A stretch of DNA of 64,000 nt, from NCBI RefSeq assembly GCF_000372725.1, contig NW_005201269.1, forward strand, positions 303,525 to 367,524, written 5' to 3'. The stretch's first letter is position 1, and every line of letters begins with the position of its first letter. The notes beneath the pieces were generated by a model. The model made no database searches. It was not told where the DNA came from and saw only the letters and a program-made list of their open reading frames with translations. The position numbers and the translations under genes are program-made. This document shows, in pieces, positions 29,375-40,326 of this stretch. Source of the DNA: Emiliania huxleyi CCMP1516 (taxonomy: Eukaryota; Haptophyta; Isochrysidales; Noelaerhabdaceae).

Positions 29375-31199
29375 TCACGACCTCTCAAAGATCAGCTCGA
29401 GCCGTTCCAGCTTGAGCTGTTGCTGCTGCACTTGCACCTACAAAGGACCTCTTTCGATCAGAGCTCTGAGAGCGGCTCCGCATATACAACAAGCGATGGC
29501 GAGGAAGCATCTAGCGTGACGCCTGCAGCAGCTCGTTGGACCGTCGCAGCGACTCACTTGAGTTGCGCAGCCTCTCATTCTCGAGCCGCAGCGCCGCCAG
29601 CTCGTGCTGCTCCGAGCGAGAGCAGCTTCCGCCGCCGCCCGCCCCTCCGCCCGCCCCTCCGCCAATCCCAGCGCCCCTGCCCGCATCGCCACGGGAGGAC
29701 GAGGTGCCGGCCCACGCGGCGGCAAAAGGAGCAGCACTCTCCACCGCCACCACCGCGCCGGGCGCCTCATCTGACGCCGGCGCCGCCGACTCGGGGCTGG
29801 GCTCGCTGGGACGCGCGGCGTGCTCGCTCGAAAACCCGCGCGGGGCCGCACTCGCCGCGGCAAGGCGGCGGCCGAGGTCGGCGTTCTCCTCCTGCAGCGC
29901 CCGCATCGACGCCTGCAACTGCTGCAGCTGCAGACCTTGCGCGTCCACTTGCACCGTCGGCCGGTTCTGGATATTCTTCGCGCGCGAGGCAAAGAGGAGC
30001 GTGTTGGCCGTCTCCTCGAGCATGTGCAGGGAAGGGGACACGCAAGCGAGCATGAGCGTTCGGCCGTCGCCACCAAGGGAGTCCATGAGCAGCTTCGTCA
30101 GCTTCGAGTCGCGGTACGGGATGTGGCCTTGCCGTCTGCGCGCGTCGGACAGCGAGGAGATGACGTTGCCGAGCGCAAAGAGCGAGCGGTTGATGTGCCC
30201 CGTCTCGGAGGCCATCGCACCCTCGGAGCACGAGTCCTTGAGCCGCTCCGAGCCAGCGAGGTCGACCAGCGAGATGCGTCCGGTGCAGCCCGTGTTCGCG
30301 TCCTTTAGGTGCAGCGTCATGAGGCAATGCGAGCGCGACGAGTCCTTGTTGAGCTGGTGGCTCGACACCTTGCGATTACGCGTCCCCTCAGCCAGCACGG
30401 CCATCGCGTCGCCGAGCGACTCGCATTCAACCTGCAGCAGGTTCTGCACGAACGGCCCGAGCCGCGCCTCGTGTCTCAGCTGCAGGTTGACCGACGCCGG
30501 ATTGAGGAGGTCGTTGAGCTGCTCGTTGTAGATCTCGAGGTAAGACGCGCTGACGGTGACGCCCGCGTGCTCCCGCCCGTGGGCCGTGAGCTCAAAGAGA
30601 TCGGACAGCACCCGTGGAATCAGGCCGTGCGGCCCATCGTCCAGGGACGCGGCCGCGGCCTCCCTCCCATAGTCGATCGAGTCGGGGCCAGTCATCGTGA
30701 AGGTCTTTCCGGACCCTGTCTGGCCATACGCAAAGATGGTCACGGAGTAGCCACTTAGGGCGTCCATAAGCAGATTTCCCGCACGAGCGGCCTGGAAGAC
30801 AGGCGCCTGCGCAGAGCCCGCAAGGCAGGCGTCGACCGTCAGTGAGCGCAGTGTGGTCAAGCCGTGGCTGCGGTCCATGACGCCGCGGGAGCCCCTCGCG
30901 TGCCCCTCGTCCATCCACTGAACGGTGCAGCCGTCATCGGCGCAGTAGACGCACTCGACATCGCCGCGGGCTCGCTCGTCGTGAGAGAGGGGCCGCACGC
31001 GCACAACCACCTGGATGCTCTCGGAGCCGCCTGCTGGCGAGCTCGAAGATGGCCCCGGCCGAGAGTGGCCGTATGGGCTCGCCGAACGCGAAGGCGCAGC
31101 GGAGAGCGGGCTCTCGGAGCCAGGGGCGAATGCCCGTGCGCTGGGCGGCGAAATCATGCCATTGGGGACCGAGGTGGGCAGGAGCCCTCCCCGGCCCAT
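29375..31199 (-). CDS. Kinesin motor protein
   Basis: Exons 31199..29523 and 29437..29375 give 579 residues; the 85-bp intron is GC-AG, phase 0. The motor domain starts near residue 60 (SIQVVVRVRPL). It has the P-loop (FAYGQTGSGKTFTMTG), SYLEIYNEQLNDLL, switch I (SSRSHCLMTLH), switch II (ISLVDLAGSERLKD) and HIPYRDSKLTKLLMDSLGG. A short helical region (LQLQQLQASMRALQEENADL), a Gly/Ala-rich linker and a second helix (LENERLRNSSESLRRSNELL) follow. The tiny last exon continues the coiled coil with VQVQQQQLKLERLELIFERS, which is why the splice is preferred to the stop at 29511. An N-terminal motor with a short tail suits a plus-end kinesin; the subfamily (KIF12/kinesin-12-like is possible) is not settled. 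Confidence 0.88.
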
Positions 31200-31332
31200 T
31201 TCTGCGACGCACCGCGCGCGAGCGTTTATCGTTACACTAGCAGACCTGGCGCGCACACCACGCGCGAGCCGATTTGTTTTTCTGATGTCTTGGAGGAGAG
31301 ACAGTATCGGGTAATGAATTTTTATCTACATA
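31200..31332. other. Short intergenic region, kinesin promoter side
   Basis: Lies between the kinesin start and the 3' end of the next minus-strand gene. No motif recognised. Confidence 0.35.
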
Positions 31333-31858
31333 TCACTCTGAATCATCCCAGAGTGGTTCAATAACATGCCGCCTCTCGAGCGGAGCAGTATCGCCACGTG
31401 CGCGGAAGTTGCGCTTGTAGTTGTCCCACTGGTCATTCTGCTCCTCAATCAAGGCTGCCGGTGAGCTCCTTGCATGTGTGCTCCCTGTACCACCGCGCGC
31501 GGTGCCGATGATATGCTTTCTGCCCGTGCTCACCGAGGTCGTACTCGGAGCGCTCCGGTGGCCATTTGCCCTAGGTGAGGAGGCGGAGGAGGTGAGAGGC
31601 GGAGGAGGTGAGGAGGCGGAGGAGGTGAGGAGGCGAAGGAGGTGAGGAGGCGGAGGAGGTGAGGAGGCGGAGGAGGTGAGAGGCGGGGCTCACCTTCTCG
31701 GTGTCCTCGCGCGAGGGCCGGTGAGGCCGGCGAGATTCGTTGCGTGGCTTGCGTCTTGCGAGATACGGTTCGCGCCCAAACAAGTTTGGACGCTCTGGGA
31801 CGCGCCGCAAAATCAAGAAAGCCGATGGAAAGGGGGCTACTGGGGCGGCCAAATTCAC
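31333..31858 (-). CDS. Unidentified small protein, three exons
   Basis: Exons 31858..31694, 31570..31534 and 31484..31333 join in matching phases (0, then 1). Both donors are strong GT sites (GAGAAG/GTGAGC and CTCG/GTGAGC), which supports a real gene. The joined protein reads RPNLFGREPYLARRKPRNES, then GKWPPERSEYDL, then ALIEEQNDQWDNYKRNFRAR and ends ERRHVIEPLWDDSE. It is basic at first and acidic at the end, with no domain recognised. No ATG lies in the first exon shown, so a 5' exon is probably missing upstream. The first intron consists almost wholly of an 18-bp minisatellite. Confidence 0.5.
31571..31693 (+). repeat. 18-bp minisatellite filling an intron
   Basis: Tandem units of GAGGCGGAGGAGGTGAG with one to two variable bases, about six copies, exactly between the proposed donor (31693) and acceptor (31571) of the minus-strand gene. 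Confidence 0.85.
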
Positions 31859-31899
31859 ACCTCGCGGGACTACTTATGTTTTCGTAAACGTAGTCGTGG

Positions 31900-31940
31900 C
31901 CCCCCGCTACGTCGCACGACTGCGACTGGGTAGCGGGGGG
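31900..31940. other. Strong hairpin
   Basis: CCCCCCGCTACGTCGCA pairs with TGCGAC and GTAGCGGGGGG downstream: a 17-bp stem, a four-base loop (CGAC) and a three-base bulge. No following T run, so not a bacterial-type terminator. Possible RNA element or transposon end. Confidence 0.7.
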
Positions 31941-32526
31941 CTATAAACTACACCTGCATCAGCCTGGCCTACACGGCGAGCGGCAAGAGTCTAACAGTGG
32001 GCATTTCGATTGCGGGCTTCTTCGAGGTAGATGCCACGGCCCTCTCTTTGGCATCAAGGGGATGAAAGTAAACGCTCTTGGAGCACTTGGAGTGCAGTCA
32101 GTAACCTCACATCCAGGGCCGGGGAGCTGAGAAGTAAAGAAATCGTACTGAGAGTCGCCGTCCAGCGCGACCGACATCGGCGGCGCGGGGTCGCCACCGG
32201 CGGCGAGGGGAGCGGCGTCGAGGGGGTCGGCCGACGGCGGCGAGGAGGCTGTGGTTCTGTGTACATCACATTGACACACACGTACACTAGCTAGCACGTA
32301 CAGCAAGCTACGACGGCATATGCATATGTGCATTGGCATAGACAGAGACAAGATGCAGAGACAGTGGCCCACTGGAGGGTAGAGACAGGGGCATGGGCAG
32401 AGGCAGATACATACCAGGTCAGAGACAGAAACAGGGACAGGCCGACGACCAGCCTAAAGCCGTAGCTCGCCTCCGCCTCGCCTTCACCGACCTCGGCCAG
32501 CGCGCTGCTGCTCGCACACGCGCGCT
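31941..32526. other. Intergenic, no gene supported
   Basis: A plus-strand frame just after the hairpin reads INYTCISLAYTASGKSLTVG and SIAGFFEVDATA, then stops near 32064. It could be an isolated exon, but nothing joins it. The rest (32070-32526) is CA/GA-rich with no coding signal. Confidence 0.35.
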
Positions 32527-34881
32527 CTACACAGCCGTTGGCACACGTGGGTAAAACATGTTGACGCCCTGGTCCGAGTACGAGGCGGGCGGAAGCGGCT
32601 TGTTTGGCCCCGGCTGCGCGATGCTTGCGGGGTCGGCTGCAATCGCAGTCGCGCAGATGGAGTACAGGTCCATGTCCTTGAAGCGCGCCCAGACGTCCCT
32701 CGGCACCTTCCGGAGGCAGTCCTGCTCCCGCACGCCGATGTTATAGACGAGCGTCGACACCATCCGAAACATGCTCTGCGTCATGAACGAGCGCTCCGGG
32801 TCGTACTCGCCCTTCACCGGAGCATTGTATCCCACGTAGAGGTCGATATCGTCCGGGTGCTCGTAGACGGCGGCGAGCTTGGCGTCCCACGGTGCGGCAA
32901 ACTGGTCGAAGCTGGTGATGGGAGGGAGGTGGATTGCTGCGCGCACCTGGTTGAACGACCCCACGCGCTGCCCGCGGCTGCGCTCGACAACCTTCATCTC
33001 AAAGTTGAGGAGGTAGGAGGGGGTGTTGCCGAGGGTCTGGAGCGAGGATGGCGCGACTTGCGCCGCGTGCAAAAGCTCGCGCAGCGTCGGGCCCGTCGCG
33101 GCGTCGGTCCAGTTGCCGGGCTTGGCGATCCACTTCTCGGAATACGACCCGAGCGGGCCGAGCTCCTCTGGCGGCATGGCGTGCCACATGTACGACGTTT
33201 CGTACTCGAGACCCGCCGAGGCGCCCGTGAACAAGTCGCCTGTCAGATGCTTGGCCACGTTCAGGCCGGCGACCATCGGCGAGTAGCGGTTGAGCGGAAC
33301 GTTGAGGGCCGCGACCTGAGCGTTGACCTCGCGCACAGTGCCGCCGTTGAGGAAGCCGACGTACTCGCGACGGACCACCTGAAAGAAGAGGAAGGTGAGG
33401 AGCTGCTTCGTGCTCTCGAAGATCCGGGGCCCGTCAAACTCGGGGTGCATCTTGCGAATCTCGACCGCCAGCACGTTGTGCACCGACTGGGCGCAAGAGA
33501 GCATGAAGTACATCCCCACGTGCACGTTCGTGTGGTTGCTGCCCGAAGCCCAGACGTTGGCTTTGAGCTTGCCGAACTTCAACGGCGGGCGTGAGAGGGG
33601 CGTGAGAGGGGGAGCGGCGGGCGTGAGACAGAGACAGAGACAGAGACAGAGACAGAGACAGAGACAGAGTCGAGGGGCGTGAGAGGGAGGGGGAGCGGCG
33701 GGCGTGAGAGGGGCGTGAGAGGGGTATGAGAGGGGCGAGGAGGTGGGCGAGCGAACACGGGCGAGCGTGTGGCGTGTGTGAGGGTGAGGCATGCCTTGAG
33801 CGTGTCGCTAGACTCCGGGGAGAAGGGGCCATTGTCGGCGTCCATGTATCGCAGCGGCCTGCCCGAGGAGTTGACGCGGACGGTGCCATCCTCCTTGTTC
33901 ATCAGAAAGGCCTGCTGCTCCTTGGTTTGCCCGTACACGAACCCCATGTCGAAGTCGCCCGAGAAGTTGCGGGTGTAGTGCTCGCCGTCGGTCAGCACGC
34001 CGGACTGGAACCAAGTGGCGATGAAGAAATTGACCGTCCACATGGCGAGCACATTCGTGCGCGGGTTCTGCGGGGCCGGCCCGGCCGGCCACAGCGGCGG
34101 AGAGTCTCCCGTGGGCGGGACGCCGGGGCCCGTCACGCCAGCCTCCTCCAAGCACTGCGCCCACGGCGCGGCGTTCTCACTCTCGGGGTCGCCTCGATCA
34201 AACAGAGTCTTGACCTTCTCCGGCGCTGGGAGCCGCCCGCCATCCCCTGCCCGCTCAGGCGTGCGCGCGCCGCGGGTCCAGTCGAACCACTCCTCCTTCG
34301 CCTACGGCCAAAGACGAGGCACATCGGAGCGACGCTGCTCGACCGCGACGGCATCATCACGACCTAGCACGCACCAGCTTGTTTAGCGTGTAGACCCACG
34401 GCGTGATAGCGGGCCAGCTGGGGTTCGCAGTCAGCGGGTACCAGAAACGGCCAGCGGCGAGCACGCCGGTGTACATGGTCAAGTAAGGCATGTAACGTGC
34501 AGAGACGTGGTGGATGAGGGATGGCGGTATCACGAGGGTGAAGAAGTCCCAGAGCCGGTCGTTTGGATCGCCGCAACAGCACGCGCACTTTATTACGGCG
34601 TCGCAAATCAGCGTCACCGGCGTGCAGCAGAAAAGTCCACCCGGGCAGCAGCCAGCGGCGCAGGCAATGCCGACCGGCAACTCGAAGAGGCAGTTCATGC
34701 AGCAGCAGCACGCCGCATCGCACGGGCGACACAGAGAAGGGCAGCTATCAGGCGGGTAGTGCGAGTACTCTTCCTGGCGCGTCATCTCCGCCTGCTTGGG
34801 CGCCTCTATGCGACGCTCCTCCCGCTTCTGCTTGACGTAGCCCGCGGGCGGACGCGGGACATTTGGTCGCGCGATCACCAT
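32527..34881 (-). CDS. Cyclooxygenase-like haem peroxidase with Cys-rich N-terminus
   Basis: Exons 34881..34375, 34301..33795 and 33576..32527 give 687 residues, all in phase 0. The introns are 73 bp (GT-AG) and 218 bp (GC-AG, with AGAGAC microsatellite). Residues about 47-115 form a dense Cys cluster (CDAACCCCMNCLFELP) of unknown role, perhaps membrane-associated. The rest follows the animal haem-peroxidase fold of the COX/alpha-dioxygenase group: WTVNFFIATWFQSG, DFDMGFVYG, SVHNVLAVEIRKMHPEFDGP and FFQVVRREYVGFLNG. SYMWH (Tyr467, Trp469, His470) lines up with COX Tyr385 and proximal His388, and DIDLYVGYNAPVKGE follows. The distal His position appears to be Gln268. A fatty-acid oxygenase (oxylipin) role is inferred from the retained Tyr and His. 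Confidence 0.75.
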
Positions 34882-35898
34882 CGCGCGCGGCCGCGCCGTT
34901 TATAGTCGATAGTTCGATAGTTCGAGCGCGTCCGAGAGGGTGTTTTGGATCTGCGAGGGCGCAGGCGGCGGCGGCGCGGGGCGAGCGTCAGCAGCATAAA
35001 ATGGGATGAGCACGGCGCGGGCTTGTTTTGGGGGTCGCGGGGGCGCAGTAGGCACGGAGGCGACCCGCGGCTCAGCAGCGCTCCGACCGCGATCCGATTG
35101 TGCCAGATTCGCCTCGATACTCGGATCGATCCGCTCGCACGGCGGTCGCAGCACGGCGTGCAGCCAGGCACGGGCTCGCTGCAGTGGTGGTTGTGGGGCG
35201 AGGCGAGAGGGCACGCGCGGGGGCAGCTCTCATCTCGCGCCGCGTCGCGCCGGGCGAGGGGCGAGGCGAGAGGCAATCACCGCGTACCGGGTAGGCGCGG
35301 ATGCAACCGTGTTGTGATGGCTCGTGATGTGCCCCACTCGAGTAGCCGATCCCCTTCCTGCCCCGGGTGTGAAACCCACACTGCCTCTCACAGCAGACTG
35401 GCTCGGACTGGCACTACAAAAGCCCCTTATGACTGGCGTACTCTTCCGGCTGACCCCCCCCCCCCACCAATCCTCCCCGCCCGGGCTCTGGCTCCTCCTC
35501 CTTCGCTAGCGCCCTCGCCCCCCGCCGGCGGTGATTCCGTGCCCCCTCCCCGCCCCCCGTTTACAACCAAACTCCCTCGCACGACACCGGGCATAAGAAG
35601 CGGCGCAACGAGCTGGCTGCTGCCGACAAACACTGCAGTTGTATTTGCTACCTCACGCGCTCCGTCGCCACCTTAATTAATAACACCTTGAGCTCTCTGC
35701 CCCTCGAGCCCGGATCGGCTGCCACCAGCACTCGAGATGGCCGGACTACCGATCGTCATCCCCCCCTACATCCCCTTTTGCTCGCTCTGCATCCCTGCGC
35801 GTGGCTATGCTGTGTGTGTGCGGTCCCTCGAAGGGTAGGTAGGCCAGCCGGGCATCGATGGACGACATGGATGTCAGCAAGCAGTGAGCGGGGGCAGG
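34882..35898. other. Intergenic, no gene supported
   Basis: About 1 kb between the COX-like gene and an inverted-repeat element. Frames on the plus strand are Arg/Ser/Pro-rich shadows. C runs near 35453-35464. Confidence 0.4.
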
Positions 35899-37322
35899 GG
35901 CGGCTCAGGATCACAGACATCCCTCTCAGGATCACAGCACTGGCGGGGGCGCGCCTCAGGATCAAGCACCCACGGCAGGGTCTGTGGGGATCAGCAGACC
36001 TTGAGGGGGCGCGCTGAGGATCATAGGCCTGAGAGGGGTGCTGTCAAGATCACAGGGCTGCAAAGGGTGGCACTCGAGATCAGAGCGCCAAAATAGGTGC
36101 AATACAGATCAGCGGCCGTAAGTGGGCGCAATACAGATCACGAGCGCCGGAACGGGTGCAATATAGATCATGAGGGTTTTGTGGTCTGTGCGCGGACGGC
36201 CCGGGGAGCCTGCGGCGCTATTTTAACCTGCCCCGACAGAGTCTCTCGATACGGCGCGCGGCGGCGCCGCACCCAGCAAGCTGGGACCGCTCCTTACGGA
36301 CTCGTCGCTGCGCTCCTCAAGGCAAACACGGAGCGCGCTGCGCGTGCGGTCTACGCCGAATACTGCGGCCGCCGTCACGACTGCCATCCTCGGCGGCGCC
36401 GAGCGCGCGAGCGGCGCCGATGGCCAGCCCGGCGCCACCTCCCAGCGACAAGCGCATGAGCGACAGGACGCGCATGAGCCGGTCCAGCGCACGTGATTGG
36501 GCGCGCGACGGTTTGAGCACGGGGGGGGTCATAACAAACACGGTACAGGATCGAGGTGCACGCTGCCGAAGCAGTGTCGTCCCCCCTCTCCCCGACGGTG
36601 ATAGCGGTGTGACCGACCGAGCTACAAGAGGAACTTGTTCTGCAGGATCCGGGATAGTCAGACGCACTACCTCACTGGGCCTGAGACCGCCCACGACGTT
36701 TCCCATCACCGTCTCGGGTTTGTGGGGATTCGAACCACTCCGGAATGGGCAGGCCCATCGATTGAATCATTGTTTTCCACCTGTGGAGAGAGAGAGAAGG
36801 GGGGGGGGGGGTGGGGGGGGGGGGGGGGGGGTTCCTTTCCCTTTTTTTTAAGGGGGCAAGGGCCTTTGGGTTTTTGGGGGGGGGGGGGGGGGCCAAGGGG
36901 GGGGGGGGGCCCCCCCCTTTCACGGGGGGTTTTTTTCCCTCGGGAAGGTTTTTAAACCCAAAAAACCGGGGTTTCCAACCCCCCCCCCTTCCGGGGGGAA
37001 TCCTTTTAAAGGCCCCCTTTGGCCCAGGGGGTTTTTGGAGAAAATTTCCCCCATTTCCGGCCCCGTGATCTGTATTGCGCCCACTTCCGGCCGCTGATCG
37101 GTATTGCACCTATTTTGGCGCTCTGATCTCGAGTGCCACCCTTTGCAGCCCTGTGATCTTGACAGCACCCCTCTCAGGCCTATGATCCTCAGCGCGCCCC
37201 CTCAAGGTCTGCTGATCCCCACAGACCCTGCCGTGGGTGCTTGATCCTGAGGCACGCCCCCCCGCCCCCGCCGGTGCTGTGATCCTGAGAGGGGTGTCTG
37301 TGATCCTGAGAGAGGCTTATCT
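35899..37322. mobile_element. Long inverted-repeat element with GATCA-spaced arms
   Basis: Arms about 35899-36170 and 37058-37322 are reverse complements. Each arm is a ladder of blocks of about 30 bp punctuated by GATCA/TGATC (AGGATCACAG, GGATCAGCAGACC, AGATCAGAGCGCC). The interior holds a module shared with the 15.5-kb transposon (36196-36362), the repeat 36548-36722 and a run of G/C homopolymers (36797-37055) that looks artefactual. Best read as a composite foldback element. Confidence 0.65.
36548..36722 (+). repeat. Dispersed repeat, second copy at 61709-61885
   Basis: Shares GATCGAGGTGCACGCTGC, CCCCCCTCTCCCCGACGG, CTACAAGAGGAACTTGTTC and CACTACCTCACTGGGCCTGA with 61709-61885, same orientation. 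Confidence 0.85.
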
Positions 37323-38082
37323 GCAGTGAGCGTGCGCCTCTTCCCATCCCAGCCCACTCTCTCGCAACATACCACCCTCTCCTTTCCCGCAGCGGCGATC
37401 CGGATGGCAGCGTTTCCGAGTCTACCGATATTAGCAAGCACTGACCCCGTGGGGACATGGACGACAACGCGTCGAAGGCGAGCGAGGACATCGCCCCTTC
37501 GCCGGCTCGAACACGGCCAAGGGCGAGGAGCGAGGTGTTGGACGGAGAGCTGGTGTGGACGTCTCGTGCTCTGCCACACGAGTGCGCCCTGCGATAAAAA
37601 AGCTCTAAAGGGTGGCGAGATATTGGTAGAGTTGGGGGGTGCGTGTTGTCCCCTGTTGTGATGTGAGTGCGTGATCTGTATATCTGGCAGCTGCTGGCCC
37701 CCATGGTGCACACATGGACATTGTGCGCCGCTGCCAAGTGAGTGCTGAGCACGCCCTTGGCCTTGCTTGTCGATTCCTTGCATGGGCTCCCAAGGGTGTG
37801 GTGGTGGGCCCGCGCGCGGGCCATATCGGCACATCTCTCGCGGCCCTACTCTCTCCGAAGAGACGAACTCTCTCTCTCGAGAGTCTCTCGCCTCTCGGTG
37901 TGTCAATTTACAATTAAGAATTATTATTTCGGGGGTGGGCAAAACTAGGGGTGCAATTGATTATTGTTTCGGCTCGACGGATGCACTCAGCCGTCACATT
38001 CGCTCCACGCGATCCATTGTACCTCCCCACACTCGCTGGTGGCCGCCTCAGCCGCGCCGGCGAGAGAGCGACGAGGTGGGAG
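37323..38082. other. Intergenic, no gene supported
   Basis: Between the foldback element and the ADO gene. Frames here have poor composition and no motif. Confidence 0.4.
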
Positions 38083-38937
38083 CTAATACGACGAGACCTC
38101 CGGCCCGCAGGGCGGCCCCCGGTACGGCGCCGAGGCGATGACGAGACCGCTCGGCCACGGCACCTCGCGCAGCTCGACGGCGTTGTCCTCCTGCGCCGCG
38201 GCGGAGTAGTAATGGCACGAGCGGCCGGCAAAGTCGTTGTACGGCGGCGTGAGCACGTCAAAGACGGCGGTATCCTGAGGCCAGATCGGGCGCGCAGCTG
38301 TGAGCGCTCCGCGCGCGGCGGTTGGGTGTGGGGGGGGAGGCCAGCATGAGGTCTCCTCGAGTGCGACAAACTCGTGGATGTTGCCGCGGAGCGGGTCGAG
38401 GCGCAGCGGCGGCGCCGGCGCGCGGACCACGCGCTCCGTCGGCGGCGCGCACCGCATCCGCCTCTCGCCCGTCTGCCTTCCCGCCAGCCGACCGAGGAGC
38501 GCGCCTGGCCCGCCGCCGCCGGCCGCGAGCGGCTCACCGGCGTCGTACGAGGTGACGTGAAGCGAGCCATACAGCAGCTGAGAGAGGACGCTCATTCCCG
38601 GGTGGTCGTGCAACGGGATCGACGCGCCCGCCGGAAGCACAAAGATGCCAATCGAGAGCGCCGCATCGGCATAGACGTGCATATAGCTTATCCGCGGCGG
38701 CCCGGCGCCACGGCGCGGGCGGCTCGGCCCGGGGCGCGCAAGCCCGACACTCTCCGGCGTGAGATCCGCCATCGCCGCGCAAGCGCCGTCCAGGTCTTGC
38801 GCACACGCTCGCTGGTAGATGTGCTGCACGAGGGCCGTTGGCGAGGCAGTTGCAGCCGCCGAGGCGGTCCTGACAGATCGGAGGCGCAGTATTGGACGCG
38901 AGGGCGAGAGGCCGAGCAGGACGCTCAGCAGAGCCAT
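38083..38937 (-). CDS. ADO: Cysteamine/N-terminal-Cys thiol dioxygenase (ADO/PCO family)
   Basis: 284 residues. The cupin core has the family's iron ligands: SIPLHDHPGM (His110, His112) and RGNIHEF (His188). Also present are ISYMHVYAD, LYGSLHVTSYD, AVFDVLTPPYND and GRSCHYYSA, all as in animal ADO. These enzymes oxidise cysteamine and N-terminal cysteine and act as oxygen sensors. The first 35 residues are Ser/Arg/Ala-rich and could be a targeting peptide. A Pro-rich insert after VALE (about residues 197-221) ends at an acceptor-like GCCTCAG before DTAVFDV, so an in-frame intron is possible; the model here leaves it unspliced. Confidence 0.85.
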   Translation of the reverse strand: MALLSVLLGLSPSRPILRLRSVRTASAAATASPTALVQHIYQRACAQDLDGACAAMADLTPESVGLARPGPSRPRRGAGPPRISYMHVYADAALSIGIFVLPAGASIPLHDHPGMSVLSQLLYGSLHVTSYDAGEPLAAGGGGPGALLGRLAGRQTGERRMRCAPPTERVVRAPAPPLRLDPLRGNIHEFVALEETSCWPPPPHPTAARGALTAARPIWPQDTAVFDVLTPPYNDFAGRSCHYYSAAAQEDNAVELREVPWPSGLVIASAPYRGPPCGPEVSSY

Positions 38938-38969
38938 TTTCGAGAGCTAAACGCGGAAAAAGCAGAAAA

Positions 38970-39893
38970 AATTATGTTGTCACTGTCCGTTTTGCTGTTC
39001 ACAGCTAGGGACGAACCAGCTGCTCGCCGGCAACTTCGCGGTGATGAAGGGGCTGCCGCGCGAGGAGGCGGGCATCTCGGACAATCTCGGCGCATCTCGG
39101 CGCATCTCGGCGCATCTCGGCGCATTTTGGCGCATCTCGGCGCGTATCGAGCAGGCGCTCGTCTTCTTCCGCGACGTGACCACGTTCCGCACCCTGCTCG
39201 CGGTGCTGGTGGGCCATGGCGCCGCTGTTGCCGCGCGTGGTCGCCGAGCTGGTCGGGCCGCTCGAGCTGCTCGAGTTCGGGGGCCACTTCGTCTTGCTCG
39301 GCCTCTACACGCTGCTGCATTCGGCGGCCGAGGCGGGCGGCTCGCGCGGCGGCCGCCACAGCGACTTCTTCGTCGTGTCCGCCCTCGTTTGGAAGCGGCC
39401 TCGAGGCGGCGGAGGCGGAGGCGGCGGCGGCGGTGGGGAGAGAGGTGGAGGTGGAGGAGGAAGAGACGCCGTGGTGGAGGCGGCCGCCGCGGACGTGGCC
39501 GCCGCGGATCGACGACTTTTAAGCAAAAAAAATCCAAGAGAGGGGTTGGAGGGCGGGAGAATCCAAAAAAGCCGTCCAAAAAGCCACAAAAAGCCAGCGA
39601 GCCTCCCGTTACGCGATTGCCGCGAAGCGCAGCATGATGCGTGGCCAGCTTGGGAGGCTGCGCCGCTGTCAGAGGCGGCCGCCACTGTGAGGTCTCGAGG
39701 GCCGACCGGCCGGGCGAGCATCCGCGCTGCCGACGACGTGCTCGAGGCTGACCTTCAGAGCGACGAGATTCTCGCATGCTTTGAGGAGGCGCTCGGCGAA
39801 CGGCAGCCAGAGATGGGAACGGATGCTGCAGCAGGGCGAGAGGCGAACGCCGAGAGTAAATCGCGGCGCGGCCGTCGGTTGGGCGCCTGGTAA
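38970..39893 (+). CDS. Unidentified multi-exon gene, boundaries unclear
   Basis: Coding-looking pieces on the plus strand switch frame several times. A piece after TTCACAG at 38997-39003 reads GTNQLLAGNFAVMKGLPREE. Next is a 10-bp tandem array (39073-39150), then QALVFFRDVTTFRTLLAVLV, LLPRVVAELVGPLELLEFGG and FVLLGLYTLLHSAAE, then EVEVEEEETPWWRRPP or, in another frame, AADDVLEADLQSDEILACFE near the end. Two stretches are hydrophobic enough for membrane or buried helices. The pieces probably belong to one gene with short introns, divergent from ADO (starts under 50 bp apart). No family recognised and exact splice sites not fixed. Confidence 0.35.
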
Positions 39894-40326
39894 AACGGCC
39901 GCACGTGAACATGGGGCACGGTAATGGATGGGATAGGTAGAGCGGTTTAGTGGTCCGAAGGAATCAAGGCAGGGCAGTGAGCTCGCAGGCTGCTCAGTCG
40001 CCGTCGCCGCGTGTCAAGTCAGGACAGAGCTCAGAGGACACGCCCGGCCGCTGCGGCGTCTGTGGCTGAATGAGGTGCAGTGTTCCCGTGTCGGGAGTCG
40101 TGGTTGACACTCTGAGTTGACGGGGTCTAGAGTTGATTGTTGCAACTGGGTGAGTGGGTGTGCGCGAGCGGCGCCCACCTACAGTAGCGGGGGACATGGA
40201 GATGGCTCCTGACCAACCGAGGTTCATACGAGACCGTGGTAAAAGAATTCTTGGCGCCCTCGCGTGACAAGCGCTCCAATCGCCGAGCCCCTTGCCGACC
40301 TCCGTTCAGTGCCTTGCTGTGTGTAG
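39894..40326. other. Intergenic upstream of the secreted-protein gene
   Basis: No gene supported. Likely promoter and 5' UTR of the gene starting at 40327. Confidence 0.4.

Noticed and set aside
36715..36790. tRNA-like sequence on the minus strand (GGTTCGAATCC box B with a short hairpin before it)
   Set aside because: No A box, no pairing acceptor stem and no plausible anticodon arm; at best a tRNA-derived relic.
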